Notes: generated by a model from the letters alone, not told the origin. Counted from the first letter of the stretch, positions 32,045-42,090 are shown. The stretch is DNA of 64,000 nt from Candidatus Accumulibacter similis (GCA_013347225.1 CP054595.1:3530415-3594414), one strand, 5' to 3'. Numbers and translations are program-made.

Positions 32045-35000
32045 GACTCACCTCCGGGGCCGCCGACGGCTTGGCGTGTGCGAATCTCAGGTAAAGGATG
32101 GGCAGTAGGATCAGCGTCAGGGCGGTGGCCGTGATCAGTCCGCCGATGACAACGATGGCCAACGGGCGCTGGATTTCCGAGCCTGGGCCGGTGGCGAACA
32201 ACAGTGGTATCAACCCGAAAGCGGTGATCGATGCGGTCATCAGCACCGGCCGCAAGCGCCTTCTCGCGCCCTGGGTGACGCACTCGACGAGCGGCAGGCC
32301 TTCGGCATGCAACTGATTGAAGTAACTCACCAGCACCACGCCGTTGAGCACGGCGATGCCCAGCAGGGCAATGAAACCCACCGAGGCCGGCACGGACAGG
32401 TACTCGCCCGTCAACCACAGCCCCATGATGCCGCCCACCAGCGCGAAGGGAACATTGCTCAGCACCAGCAGGGCTTGGCGCACCGAGCCAAAGGTGGAGA
32501 ACAGGATCACGAAGATGAAGCCCAGCGACAACGGCACCACCAGTGCCAAGCGCGCGGCCGCGCGCTGCTGGTTCTCGAACTGCCCACCCCAGGCAATGCG
32601 GTAGCCGGTGGGTAGCTGCACCGACTGCGCGATCTTGGCCTTGGCCTCTTCGACGAAGCCCACCAGATCGCGCCCGGTGACGTTGGCGATCACCACGCCA
32701 TAGCGGCTGCCCATCTCGCGGTCGATCTTCACTGGGCCGCTTTCGCGCTCCAGCCTGGCAAGCTGATCCAGCGCCACGCTCTGTCCGCCAGGCGTGGTGA
32801 TGTGGAGCGCCGCGAATTCTGCCGGTGACACCTTCACGCCGTCCGGCCCGCGTACCACGATCGGGATGCGCCGGTTGCCGTCGATCACCGTGCCGGCGCG
32901 CATACCCTCGATCTGCACACGCAGGGCGTCCTGCACCTCCTCAACCGACAGACCGTAGCGTCCTGCGGCCAGCCGATCGACCACCACACGCAGGTACTGC
33001 ACGCCATCGTTCTCGACGGTGTAGACGTCCTGGTTGCCGGGCACTTCCTTGACCAGCTTTTCGACCTGGGCGGCGAGGTCATTGAGCGTTTTCAAGTCCG
33101 GCCCGAAGATCTTGATCGCCACGTCGCCGCGCACGCCGATGATCATCTCGGACACGCGCATGTCGATCGGCTGCGTGAAGCTGTAGACCACGCCCGGCAA
33201 CTGGTCGAGCACGCCGCGAATCTTGTCTTCCAGCGCCGGCTTGCCGCCTGCGGGCCATTCGCTGCGTGGCTTGAGCACGAGGAAGGTGTCGGTCTGGTTC
33301 AGGCTCATGGGGTCCAGGCCGATCTCGTCGGCGCCGGCTCGCGCGACGACGCCGGTGATCTCGGGCACGCCCTTCATCAACGCCTGATGAATCTTGAGGT
33401 CGAGTTCCGCCGTCTGCTCCAGGCTCACCGAGGGCAGCTTCTCGATGCCGACGATGATGTCGCCTTCGTCCATGGTCGGCATGAAGGTCTTGCCCACCAG
33501 GGTGTAGACACCCACCGCGAGCGCCAGCATGACGCCAGCCACGATGAAGACCAGCGTCTGCCGGCGCAGGGCAAAGTCCAGGATCGGCGAATACAGCCGC
33601 AGTGCCTGGCGCGGCAGCCAGGGATCGTCGTGCTGCACCTTCTTGAACAGGAAGGACGACAGCACGGGAATGACGGTCAGCGACAGGATGAGCGAACTGG
33701 CGAGCGCGAACACGATCGTCATCGCCACGGGCACGAAGAACTTGCCTTCCAGACCTTGCAGCGTCATCAAGGGAAGGAACACGACGGCGATGATCAGAAT
33801 GCCGGCAGCCACGGGGGCAGCCACCTCGCGCACCGCCCGGAACACCACGTGCTGGCGCGGTAGCTTGTCCTTGCCGTCATGGGCCAGGTGCTGGACGATG
33901 TTTTCGACCACCACCACCGCACCGTCCACCAGCATGCCCAGCGCGATAGCCAGACCACCCAGGCTCATCAGGTTGGCCGACATGCCATACCAGCGCATCA
34001 GGATGAAGGTGGCCAGCGCTGACAGTGGCAGCACCGCAGCCACCGTCACCGCGGCCCGCAGGTTGCCCAGGAAGGCCCCCAGCAGCACCAGCACCAGCAC
34101 GGTCGCCTCCAGCAGCGCCTTAGACACGGTGCCCACGGCCGTCTCCACGAGATTGGCGCGGTTGTAGAAGACCTTGATCTCGACGCCCTTGGGCAAGGTG
34201 GGCTTGAGTTCTTCCAGCTTCTGCGTCACGCCTTGCACAACTTTCTGTGCATTGGCGCCGGCCAACCCGAGCACCAGGCCTTCCACGGCCTCGCCCTTAC
34301 CGCTTTGCGTCACCACGCCGTAGCGCGTGAGATAGCCCTCGCGCACCTGGGCAACGTCGGCAACGCGCACGCTCGCGCCGCCCTCGGCCTTGACGACGAT
34401 GGCGCGCAGATCCTCCATGGTCCTGATGCTGCCTTCGCTGCGCACCAGCAGCACTTCATCGCCTTCACGCAGACGGCCAGCGCCGTCATTGCGGTTGTTT
34501 TCCTCGATGGCTTTCCGCAACTGCGTGGTGGACAGGCCCACCGCGGCGAGCTTCACTGGGTCGGGAACGATCTCGAACGTGCGCACCTTGCCGCCCAGCG
34601 CATTGACATCCGCCACGCCCGGCACCGAACGCAGGGCGGGCCGGATCACCCAGTCGAGCAAGCTACGTCGCTCCTCCAGCGACATCTCTTTGGACTCGAC
34701 GGTGAACATGAACATTTCGCCGAGCGGCGTCGTGATCGGCGCCATGCCACCGCTGATGCCGCTAGGCAGATCGGCACTGATGTTGGACAGCCGTTCAGCC
34801 ACTTGCTGACGTGCCCAATAGATGTCGGTGGCGTCCTCAAAATCGACCGTGATGTCGACGATGCCGTACTTGGACATCGAGCGCAGGATGCGCTGGTTGG
34901 GAATGCCCAGCATCTCGACTTCGATCGGTACGGCGATGCGAGTTTCGATCTCCTCGGGCGTCATGCCCGGGGCCTTCATGATGATCTTGACCTGCGTGCT

Positions 35001-35138
35001 CGCTACGTCGGGAAACGCATCGATCGGCAGGTTGCGGAAGGCATACCAGCCCGCACCGGCCAACAAGGCGCCGGCCAGCAGGACGAACAAGCGCTGCGCG
35101 AGCGCGAATTGAACGAGACGGGTCAGCATGTCATTCAC
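32037..35138 (-). CDS. czcA: Heavy-metal RND transporter CzcA-like
   Basis: A 1033-residue inner-membrane proton antiporter of the HME-RND class. Twelve TM helices are expected. The proton-relay helix 4 carries GGLAIALGMLVDGAVVVVEN with the Asp and Glu needed for divalent-metal export. Full length and intact from MNDMLTRLVQFALAQRLFVL to KPSAAPEVSHA. It pumps Zn, Co, Ni or Cd from periplasm and cytoplasm through CzcC; exact substrate cannot be read from sequence. It overlaps czcB by 8 nt. Confidence 0.93.
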   Translation of the reverse strand: MNDMLTRLVQFALAQRLFVLLAGALLAGAGWYAFRNLPIDAFPDVASTQVKIIMKAPGMTPEEIETRIAVPIEVEMLGIPNQRILRSMSKYGIVDITVDFEDATDIYWARQQVAERLSNISADLPSGISGGMAPITTPLGEMFMFTVESKEMSLEERRSLLDWVIRPALRSVPGVADVNALGGKVRTFEIVPDPVKLAAVGLSTTQLRKAIEENNRNDGAGRLREGDEVLLVRSEGSIRTMEDLRAIVVKAEGGASVRVADVAQVREGYLTRYGVVTQSGKGEAVEGLVLGLAGANAQKVVQGVTQKLEELKPTLPKGVEIKVFYNRANLVETAVGTVSKALLEATVLVLVLLGAFLGNLRAAVTVAAVLPLSALATFILMRWYGMSANLMSLGGLAIALGMLVDGAVVVVENIVQHLAHDGKDKLPRQHVVFRAVREVAAPVAAGILIIAVVFLPLMTLQGLEGKFFVPVAMTIVFALASSLILSLTVIPVLSSFLFKKVQHDDPWLPRQALRLYSPILDFALRRQTLVFIVAGVMLALAVGVYTLVGKTFMPTMDEGDIIVGIEKLPSVSLEQTAELDLKIHQALMKGVPEITGVVARAGADEIGLDPMSLNQTDTFLVLKPRSEWPAGGKPALEDKIRGVLDQLPGVVYSFTQPIDMRVSEMIIGVRGDVAIKIFGPDLKTLNDLAAQVEKLVKEVPGNQDVYTVENDGVQYLRVVVDRLAAGRYGLSVEEVQDALRVQIEGMRAGTVIDGNRRIPIVVRGPDGVKVSPAEFAALHITTPGGQSVALDQLARLERESGPVKIDREMGSRYGVVIANVTGRDLVGFVEEAKAKIAQSVQLPTGYRIAWGGQFENQQRAAARLALVVPLSLGFIFVILFSTFGSVRQALLVLSNVPFALVGGIMGLWLTGEYLSVPASVGFIALLGIAVLNGVVLVSYFNQLHAEGLPLVECVTQGARRRLRPVLMTASITAFGLIPLLFATGPGSEIQRPLAIVVIGGLITATALTLILLPILYLRFAHAKPSAAPEVSHA

Positions 35139-36255
35139 CCTTCTCGCCGCCGCCCTTGCCGAGCCAGGCTGCTTTCAGGCCGATCACGGACGTGATGGCG
35201 ATCTCCTGGCCGGGGCGCAGCGCGCCCTTTATGCGCAGGGCCTGGCCGGCGCTGTCCAGTACCTCCACCGGCGTGGCCACGAAGCCCTTGTCGGTGCGCA
35301 CAAAGACATAGGCTTTGCCGTCCTGTCGCGCCACGGCGGCGACCGGCACCGGCCAGCCTTCGCCGCCACCGGCAAAGGCCACTTGGGCCTGCACGAACTC
35401 GCCCGGCCGCAGCAACGCCGCCCCGCGCGTGACCTGCGCGCGCAGCACGATGGTCTGGTTGTCGCTGACCGTGCTGCCCAGGCTTGCGGTGACGGCGCTC
35501 GCATCCCGACCTACGATGCCCACTTGACCGCCGCGTGCCGTCACCTGCGACTGACGCTCCACCGGCAATTGAATGTCGAGCCACAGCTTGCCGGTGTCGG
35601 CAACCCGCACCAAGGGATCGGAGGGTGCTACGCGCTGGCCGGGCTTGATGCTCAGCTCGGTCACGATGCCCCCGGCGCGTGCCCGGATGACTAGCGCATC
35701 CTGCATGGCGCTGCCTTCAGCAACGCGGCGTATGGATGCGGCATCCAATCCGGCCAGCCGCAAGGCGGCCTCAGCCTGTCGCACGCGGGCTTGCTCCTCG
35801 GCGGCGGCGTTCTGTGCGTCCTGCGCCCGGCGCTCGGGCACGATACCTTCGGATGCCAGTTGCTTCTCTCGTTGCAGGGTTCGTTGCGCCAAGCGGTTGC
35901 GTGAGGCCGCTTCCATCAGCTTGAGCTGCTGCTCGCCCAATTCCGGGCTGGCCAAGCGGAGCAAGGCCTGCCCCGGCTTGACGGCTTCGTTCTGACCGAT
36001 CAGCAATTGATCGACCACGCCGGCCAGCGGCGCGCTGACGACGTATTCCTGCGAGGGAGGCAGCACGACGCGGGCTGGATAGGTCATGCCCGGAATGGAT
36101 GCAGGCTTGTCCAGGCGCTGTAGCTGTACGCCCAGGGCCTGCATCTGCGCGGTGGAAACGGCGAACTCGTCGGCAGCCAAGGCCGTCGACGAGAGAGAGA
36201 ACGCGATTGCGGAAGCGCAGAGCGTGCGCGTCCAAAGTGAAGATTGGTAAGACAT
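35131..36255 (-). CDS. czcB: Periplasmic adaptor of the metal efflux system (CzcB-like)
   Basis: A 374-residue membrane-fusion protein. Signal peptide ends STALAA; a lipoyl-like half is PLAGVVDQLLIGQNEAVKPG, then a helical hairpin (RTLQREKQLASEGIVPERRA), the second lipoyl half (GGIVTELSIKPGQRVAPSDP) and beta-barrel domains. It bridges CzcA and CzcC. No N-terminal His-rich metal-binding extension is present, unlike the Cupriavidus CzcB. Confidence 0.9.
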   Translation of the reverse strand: MSYQSSLWTRTLCASAIAFSLSSTALAADEFAVSTAQMQALGVQLQRLDKPASIPGMTYPARVVLPPSQEYVVSAPLAGVVDQLLIGQNEAVKPGQALLRLASPELGEQQLKLMEAASRNRLAQRTLQREKQLASEGIVPERRAQDAQNAAAEEQARVRQAEAALRLAGLDAASIRRVAEGSAMQDALVIRARAGGIVTELSIKPGQRVAPSDPLVRVADTGKLWLDIQLPVERQSQVTARGGQVGIVGRDASAVTASLGSTVSDNQTIVLRAQVTRGAALLRPGEFVQAQVAFAGGGEGWPVPVAAVARQDGKAYVFVRTDKGFVATPVEVLDSAGQALRIKGALRPGQEIAITSVIGLKAAWLGKGGGEKGE

Positions 36256-36330
36256 AAATACTCCGCGGAAATGCCAGCCCGCCGCCGCAACCGGCGAGCA
36301 GGCCCTTGACTGGTCAATGGGGAACTGACG

Positions 36331-36825
36331 TCAAGCGCGGAGTGGGGGCGCTCTTACCTGTGGACGGACTACGCCTGTGGAGTACAGGGGTGCCGCCTGG
36401 CGGGGCCAATCGTCAGGCTGCCGGCGAATATCGACCGACGGTGCTGCCACTGCCATGAGCAGCGCAACGAAGGCTGCATGCTGCTGGTCGCCATCGGACT
36501 TCTCGGACGAAGCGACGAACGTCCTGCCCTCAACGCGAAGTGCGAGGACCGAATGGCCGCCGCCGATTCCCGAACAATCCTCGATATGCCGAGCGTCTAC
36601 GGTGTGCCCGTCATGCACCTCGGCGTTGTGCGCATGCACGTCGGCGAGGGCCAGACCATCGACACCGAAGTCATGGTGATGCGCATGCAACGGTGCTCCT
36701 ACCTGATCGACCACCAGCAGCAACACCAGGACCAGTCGCGCCATCCATGCGAATGTGCGCACGACAGCGTTCGCTGGCGTAGCGTGCACCGTGGCTGTCG
36801 GGGATGGAGGCTGCTGGATTGTCAT
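36331..36825 (-). CDS. His-rich exported small protein of the metal operon
   Basis: A 164-residue protein with one hydrophobic segment (about 27-45, FAWMARLVLVLLLVVDQVGA) followed by a His-rich stretch (PLHAHHHDFGVDGLALADVH, then AHNAEVHDGH), suggesting periplasmic metal binding. A second hydrophobic stretch (FVALLMAVAA) follows. Position between the ATPase gene and czcB recalls CzcI/CnrX-type accessory proteins, but the sequence is not clearly of either family. The ATG at 36825 lies 4 nt beyond the ATPase stop; a GTG at 36831 is an alternative. Confidence 0.66.
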   Translation of the reverse strand: MTIQQPPSPTATVHATPANAVVRTFAWMARLVLVLLLVVDQVGAPLHAHHHDFGVDGLALADVHAHNAEVHDGHTVDARHIEDCSGIGGGHSVLALRVEGRTFVASSEKSDGDQQHAAFVALLMAVAAPSVDIRRQPDDWPRQAAPLYSTGVVRPQVRAPPLRA

Positions 36826-36827
36826 CG

Positions 36828-38699
36828 TCACGTACCAGCGATCTTCACCCGCAACAGCTTCACGGAATTCAGGAACACCAGGACGTCAGGGCCGAGGTGG
36901 ATGAAGGCGGCCTGAATCGGTCCGATCCATCCCAGCAACGCGGCGGTGATTCCCAGCACATGCACGACACCGACACCAACCCACAGGTTCTCCTGGATGG
37001 TGCGGTAGGAGCGGCGTGCAATGCTGCGTGCAGCCACGATCTTGCTCAGGTCGTCGGTCATCAACGCGATGTCTGCGGCCTCAAGGGCTGCTTGGGCACC
37101 GCCGCCGCCCATGGCGATGCCGACATCTGCGCTCGCCAGTGCGGGCGCGTCGTTGACGCCATCGCCGACCATGGCGACCTTGAGCCCTTGCTTCTGAAGT
37201 TCTGAGATCGCGACGACCTTGCCCTCCGGCATCAGGTCGGCTTTAACGTCATCTACTCCGAGTTCGCCCGCGATCGCGTTGGCCGTTGCGGCGTTGTCTC
37301 CTGTCAACATGACGACACGCTTGACGCCGCTTTCCTTGAGCGAGGCAATCGCCGCACGCGCTCCCTGCCTCAACGTGTCCGCAATGAAGATGACACCGAC
37401 AAGCTTGCCGTCTACCGCCACATGCACCGGGGTGCGGCCGGACTCTGCGACAGGTTGGTCGATCGTCACCCCGGCTTCAAGCAGCAGCGCCGGATTGCCC
37501 ACCAGTACGATCTTGCCGTCGACGGTCGCCTTGACGCCGCGTGCCTGCAACTGTTCAAAAGTCTGTGGCTCCGGTACCTGAATGCTTCGGCGCGTCGCAC
37601 CCTCGAAAACAGCTTTGGCCAGCGGATGCGCAGAGCGTCGGTCTGCCGCAGCCGCAAGGCGCAGAAGATCGTCCTCATTGAGGGTCGGGTCAAAGGACTG
37701 AACCTGTACGACCTCCGGCTTATTCGCGGTCAGCGTGCCGGTCTTATCAAAGACCACCGCGTCGGCCTTCGCCAGCAGCTCCAGATAGAGGCCGCCCTTG
37801 ATCAGAATGCCGCTCCGCGCGGCGCGGGCGATTGCGGCAATCATGACGAGCGGTGTCGCCAAGCCAAGCTCTGCCGGCGATGTGAAGATCAACAGCGTCA
37901 CCACCTTCGAGACATCGCGCGTGACGAGGAATACGCCGACCAGAAAGATCAGAACGACCGGGATCAGCCAGCTCGCCACCTTGTCCGCCAGCTTCTGTAC
38001 TGGTGCTCTTTCGGACTCGGCGCTCTCGACCAAGGCAATGATGCGGGAAAAGATCGTGTCGCCGCCGACCCTATCCGTGCGCACGTCGATCGCACCGGAT
38101 TCGACGATTGTTCCGGCGAAGACTTGCGTGCCCTCGGTTTTGTCCTGGGGCACGCTTTCGCCAGTGATCGGCGCCTGATTCACTGCAGCGCTGCCGCCGA
38201 CCACCACGCCGTCAACCGGAATCTTCTCGCCGGTACGCACGAGAACGACTTGCCCGGCCTTGACCGCGGTGATGGGCACTGTGCGCTCCGTGCCATCCTC
38301 GCGGACCAGTGCCGTCTGCGGCACAGCGCCGATCAGTTCCTTGATGGATGCCCGCGCGCGATCAGTGTTCAACTCGGCGATGAACTCGGCAATGAGGATG
38401 ATGACCATCAACACAGCGCCGGCAACCGTTTCGCCGCCGAACACCGCGACGAGCGTTGCAATCGTGACGAAGATTTCGGTACCGATTTTTCGTTCGGTGA
38501 ACAGATCAATCAGCCCGGTCTTGACTAGCGGGTAAAGGCCGATGCCGACCGCTGCCCACAGGACGTAGAGCGGGACAAGCTGCCGCCAATAGAGCAGTGC
38601 GACGGCTCCCGTCAACACGATGCGCCCGACCTCGATCCAGCGCTCCCGCGTCATGAGCCCGAGGACGCTACTCTTAGATGTATCAGCTAGGTGGTTCAT
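36828..38699 (-). CDS. P1B-type metal ATPase lacking the CPC motif
   Basis: A 623-residue P-type ATPase with TGES, DKTGTLT (phosphorylated Asp), HP in RSAHPLAKAVFEG and GDGVNDAPALASADVGIAMG. There is no N-terminal heavy-metal-associated domain. The TM segment that normally carries CPC reads LLIFTSPAELGLATPLVMIA, so the two cysteines are replaced (SPA). The substrate is therefore not readable from the usual subclass rules. It overlaps the MFS gene by 4 nt in a metal operon headed by an RcnR/DmeR-like repressor, suggesting Ni/Co or a related metal. Confidence 0.88.
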   Translation of the reverse strand: MNHLADTSKSSVLGLMTRERWIEVGRIVLTGAVALLYWRQLVPLYVLWAAVGIGLYPLVKTGLIDLFTERKIGTEIFVTIATLVAVFGGETVAGAVLMVIILIAEFIAELNTDRARASIKELIGAVPQTALVREDGTERTVPITAVKAGQVVLVRTGEKIPVDGVVVGGSAAVNQAPITGESVPQDKTEGTQVFAGTIVESGAIDVRTDRVGGDTIFSRIIALVESAESERAPVQKLADKVASWLIPVVLIFLVGVFLVTRDVSKVVTLLIFTSPAELGLATPLVMIAAIARAARSGILIKGGLYLELLAKADAVVFDKTGTLTANKPEVVQVQSFDPTLNEDDLLRLAAAADRRSAHPLAKAVFEGATRRSIQVPEPQTFEQLQARGVKATVDGKIVLVGNPALLLEAGVTIDQPVAESGRTPVHVAVDGKLVGVIFIADTLRQGARAAIASLKESGVKRVVMLTGDNAATANAIAGELGVDDVKADLMPEGKVVAISELQKQGLKVAMVGDGVNDAPALASADVGIAMGGGGAQAALEAADIALMTDDLSKIVAARSIARRSYRTIQENLWVGVGVVHVLGITAALLGWIGPIQAAFIHLGPDVLVFLNSVKLLRVKIAGT

Positions 38700-40021
38700 C
38701 GTTCTAAGCCCGGCCAGCGTGGGTGCAAGTCGTCCACCACATAGGGGTGGGTATGGCGCAGTCCTGCGGTCCTTGGCTCGGTGCCATCCGCGTGCGCGTG
38801 ACCTGGCGGTAGGTCATGGTGCTCATGCTCAAGCACTTCCGGGTCATCGGCCGGCCATAGCTTGAGGGTCAGTACAAGCGCGACGATCGCTGCCGCACAG
38901 TGCACTGCGAAGGCCCAGGGAAGCCCCGCTCTTGCCCCAAGCCACCCGGCCAATGGATAGAACACCAGCCAGCAGGCATGTGATAGCGCGAACTGCGCCG
39001 CGTACACCGACGGTCTATCTTCTGGATGCGCAGAGCGGCGCAGCAACCGACCCGAAGGCGTCTGAGCAGCGGAGTATCCAAGGCCGAGCACGAACCACAA
39101 CGGCAGCAGGCCATTCATTCCCTGAACGATCGACCCAAGGGCCAGGCCCAGCACCAGCACGGCTAAACCTGCGAGCATCACTGGCCGATCGGGTAAGCGC
39201 TCCAGTGCCCGGGGCAAGGCCAGCGCTGCCACCATGGACCCTGCACCGAATGTCGCCAAGGCCAATGCGACCTGGGTTTGGCTCAAGCTCCAAGCGGACT
39301 GCACCAGCACCACGGTGTTCACGAAGACCATGGCACCGGCCGCTGCTACGCCGGCCTGCACGGCCCATAGTCCCCGCAACCGGGGAGTCGCGAGGTAGAT
39401 GCGCAGGCCGCGCGTCGTGCGGTCGTAGATGCCGCGATGCTCGCTCGCCTTGGGGCTCGGCAGCACGACTGAAACCACAAGCGCGGCGGACGCAAGAAAG
39501 CCGACGACTGTGCCGGCGAACAAGTTGTGAAAGCTGACGACCGTTAGAAGCGCCGCCGCCAGCATCGGGCTCACGAGGCTTTCCAGGTCGTAGGCCAAGC
39601 GCGAAAGCGAGAGCGCCTGGGTGTATTCCTTCTCATCGGGCAGTACGTCGGGGATCGTCGCCTGGAAGGTGGGCGTGAAGGCCGCCGACGCCGCTTGCAG
39701 TACGAAGATCAGGACATAGACCTGCCACGCCTGCGAAACGAAAGGCAGCAGTAGCGCAACGGCAGCACGTACCAGATCCAGACAGACCAGCATCGTGCGG
39801 CGAGGGAATCGGTCAGCCAGCGCAGTTGCGACCGGCGCCACACCGACGTAGGCCACCATCTTGATCGCGAATGCGGTGCCGAGCACCGTTCCCGCATCCG
39901 CGCCGGCCAACTGGTATGCCAGCAGCCCGAGCGCCACCGTCGCCAATCCCGTACCGACGAGCGCGATCACCTGTGCGAGAAACAGGTGTCGGTACGTGCG
40001 GTTGGCAAGAATCTGCAGCAT
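38696..40021 (-). CDS. MFS transporter with His-rich C-terminus (NreB-like)
   Basis: A 441-residue major facilitator protein with 12 predicted TM helices. It starts MLQILANRTYRHLFLAQVIA, and the GTAFAIKMVAYVGVAPVATALADRFPRR region is the MFS signature (quoted in parts). The cytosolic tail is His-rich (EHEHHDLPPGHAHADG, then GLRHTHPY), as in NreB-type nickel exporters. It is directly downstream of an RcnR-like metal sensor. Ni or Co efflux is the likely role. Confidence 0.85.
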   Translation of the reverse strand: MLQILANRTYRHLFLAQVIALVGTGLATVALGLLAYQLAGADAGTVLGTAFAIKMVAYVGVAPVATALADRFPRRTMLVCLDLVRAAVALLLPFVSQAWQVYVLIFVLQAASAAFTPTFQATIPDVLPDEKEYTQALSLSRLAYDLESLVSPMLAAALLTVVSFHNLFAGTVVGFLASAALVVSVVLPSPKASEHRGIYDRTTRGLRIYLATPRLRGLWAVQAGVAAAGAMVFVNTVVLVQSAWSLSQTQVALALATFGAGSMVAALALPRALERLPDRPVMLAGLAVLVLGLALGSIVQGMNGLLPLWFVLGLGYSAAQTPSGRLLRRSAHPEDRPSVYAAQFALSHACWLVFYPLAGWLGARAGLPWAFAVHCAAAIVALVLTLKLWPADDPEVLEHEHHDLPPGHAHADGTEPRTAGLRHTHPYVVDDLHPRWPGLER

Positions 40022-40080
40022 GGCGTCAGACGCTCGCGGTTCCCTGGTGAATCAGTTCGGCAAGAGACGGCATAGAAGGC

Positions 40081-40365
40081 TCACAGGTATCGGGTGATCT
40101 CTTTGAACTCGGCCATGGACTCGCGTTGATCGCGCGCCAAGGGGCCAACCACATCCTCCAGGCAGTGATCAAGGTGGTCCTGAATGAGCGTCTTCTTCGC
40201 CTGCTGAATCGCCTTCTCCACCGCCTGTAGCTGCTGTGCGATGTCGAGGCAGGAGCGGCCTTGCTCGATCATTTCCACGATGCTGTTCAGATGACCTCCG
40301 GCGCGGCGCAGCCGCTTAACGATCGCGGGATGTGACTGATGTGTATCGGAGTGATGTGTGTGCAT
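40081..40365 (-). CDS. RcnR/DmeR-type metal-responsive repressor
   Basis: A 94-residue CsoR/RcnR-fold protein. The His-rich N-terminus MHTHHSDTHQSHPAIVKRLR and the downstream Cys (SCLDIAQQLQAV) and His (DHLDHCLEDVV) are the W-X-Y-Z type ligands of Ni/Co sensors of the RcnR/DmeR class. It is the first gene of the metal operon, and an inverted repeat typical of the family (40385-40403) lies just upstream. It presumably represses itself and the exporters. Confidence 0.88.
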   Translation of the reverse strand: MHTHHSDTHQSHPAIVKRLRRAGGHLNSIVEMIEQGRSCLDIAQQLQAVEKAIQQAKKTLIQDHLDHCLEDVVGPLARDQRESMAEFKEITRYL

Positions 40366-40384
40366 AACCGAGCGCCTTGATCCT

Positions 40385-40403
40385 ATGCCCCTGGAGGGGA
40401 TAT
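40385..40403. promoter_or_regulatory. RcnR/DmeR-type operator candidate
   Basis: ATGCCCCTGGAGGGGATAT contains the C-tract/G-tract palindrome CCCC-TGGA-GGGG, with A/T-rich flanks, as in RcnR/DmeR binding sites. It lies 20 nt upstream of the repressor gene. Confidence 0.65.
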
Positions 40404-40439
40404 CTTACAGGGTTTAGTCCCCTTGGTGTTGCACTGCCC

Positions 40440-40550
40440 TTAGCCGTCAGCCAGCACCCACGAGGCCGGCAACTCATCCGCCTCGTTGCAGCCGTAGGCG
40501 ATCTCGTTGCGCACGAAGTCGTACACCGCACCGATCCGCTGATGCAGTGA
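40440..40550 (-). pseudogene. Transglutaminase-like protein fragment
   Basis: About 36 codons read SLHQRIGAVYDFVRNEIAYG then CNEADELPASWVLADG and a stop. This is the N-terminal part of a bacterial transglutaminase-like domain just before its usual catalytic GxGQC segment; everything else is missing. It abuts the cadA fragment at 40550/40551 in the opposite orientation, so the junction is a rearrangement breakpoint. Confidence 0.65.
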
Positions 40551-41895
40551 AGGCGCGCCACCCGCGCCCGGCGACAAGCTTTTCAATAGCCGGGTGCTGG
40601 AAGTCTTCGAGTTCGAGGTCACGGCTTCGGCGTCGAATTCGACGCTTGCGCGCATCATCCATGCTGTCGAGGAAGCGCAGGCGACGCGCGCGCCGACGCA
40701 GGGCTTCGTCGACCGCTTCGCGGCGGTCTACACGCCGGCGATCTTCATGATCGCGCTGACGGTTGCGCTGCTCGGCCCGTGGCTGCTCGGCTGGAGCTTG
40801 ATGCAGGCCATCTACAAGGCGCTGGTGCTGCTGGTCATCGCCTGCCCCTGCGCGCTGGTGATCTCGACGCCGGTGACCATCGTCAGCGGCCTGGCGGCGG
40901 CCGCCCGTCGCGGCATCCTGGTCAAGGGCGGCATCTACCTCGAAGAGGCGCGCAAGCTGAAGGCGATCGCGCTTGACAAGACGGGCACGATCACCGAGGG
41001 CAAGCCGCGGCTGGTGGATTGGGCCGTCGTCGATCTGGAAACCGAGGCGGCGCAGGCCGAACACGTCGCCGTGGTGCTGGCCAGCCACTCCGACCATCCG
41101 GTCTCGCGCGCGATTGCTGCCGGCCTGAAGCCCAACGGTGTCGAGGCGCGGGACTTCAGGGCGCTGGCCGGGCGTGGTGTGCAGGCCGAGGTCGGTGGCG
41201 TGACCTATGTGCTCGGCAACCACCGCCTGATCGAAGAACGTGGGCAGTGCTCGCCGGCGCTGGAGCAGCGGCTGAAGCAGCATGAGGAGATGGGCCGCAC
41301 CGTCACGCTGCTGGCCAGGCCGGAGAGGGTCCTCGCGCTGTTCGCAGTCGCCGACACCATCAAGCCCTCCTCGCGCGAGGCCGTCGCGTCGCTCCAGGCG
41401 CTGGGCATCACCCCGGTCATGCTGACCGGCGACAACCAGGCCACCGCCACGGCTGTCGCGCTGGAGGCCGGCATCGCGCAGGCACGCGGCGACTTGTTGC
41501 CCGAGCACAAGCTCGAAGCGATCAAGACGTTGCAGCGCGATCTAGGACCAACCGCGATGACCGGGGACGGCATCAACGACGCGCCCGCTCTCGCGCAAGC
41601 CGACATCGGCGTGGCAATGGGCGCGGCCGGCACCGATACCGCGATGGAAGCAGCCGATGTCGTCGTGATGAACGATGATCTGCGGCGCATCGCCGAAACG
41701 GTAAAACTGTCGCGTTCGACCCATGCAGTGCTGTGGCAGAACATCACGCTGGCACTCGGCATCAAGGCCGTCTTCCTTGTGCTCGCCGTCTTTGGAAACG
41801 CAACGATGTGGATGGCGGTCTTCGCCGACATGGGGGCCAGCCTGTTGGTGGTGCTCAACGGACTGCGGTTGCTGGGCAAAGCGCAGAAAGCCTGA
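40551..41895 (+). pseudogene. cadA: Truncated CadA/ZntA-type P1B ATPase
   Basis: About 447 codons of the C-terminal part of a Cd/Zn ATPase: actuator-domain end (GDKLFNSRVLEVFEFEVTAS), CPC motif in VIACPCALVISTPVT, DKTGTIT, HP in SHSDHPVSR, and GDGINDAPALAQADIGVAMG, to a normal C-terminus. The N-terminal metal-binding domain, first four TM helices and most of the actuator domain are absent. The first in-frame ATG is at 40594. It cannot be a functional pump. The adjacent CsoR/RcnR repressor may once have controlled it. Confidence 0.85.
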
Positions 41896-42090
41896 ACGGT
41901 CGCGGCAGCGTGCTGCGGCTCAACAACTGCATTCGTCCGCTGAGCGATAGCCACCCTACGGTCATGGCACTCGGCCTACTGTCGATGGCGCTCTGCGGTG
42001 GCAACCAGGACAGGTCCCCATCCACTCGCTCGTGATGCGCGATCGTCGATGATCCTCCCAAGAGGTCTGCGCCCATAGGCGGCATCGGAT

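Noticed and set aside
40385..40403. Copy of the topB/ssb palindrome
   Set aside because: The spacing and centre (CCCCTGGAGGGG) differ and it lies beside an RcnR-type gene, so it is better explained as that repressor's operator.
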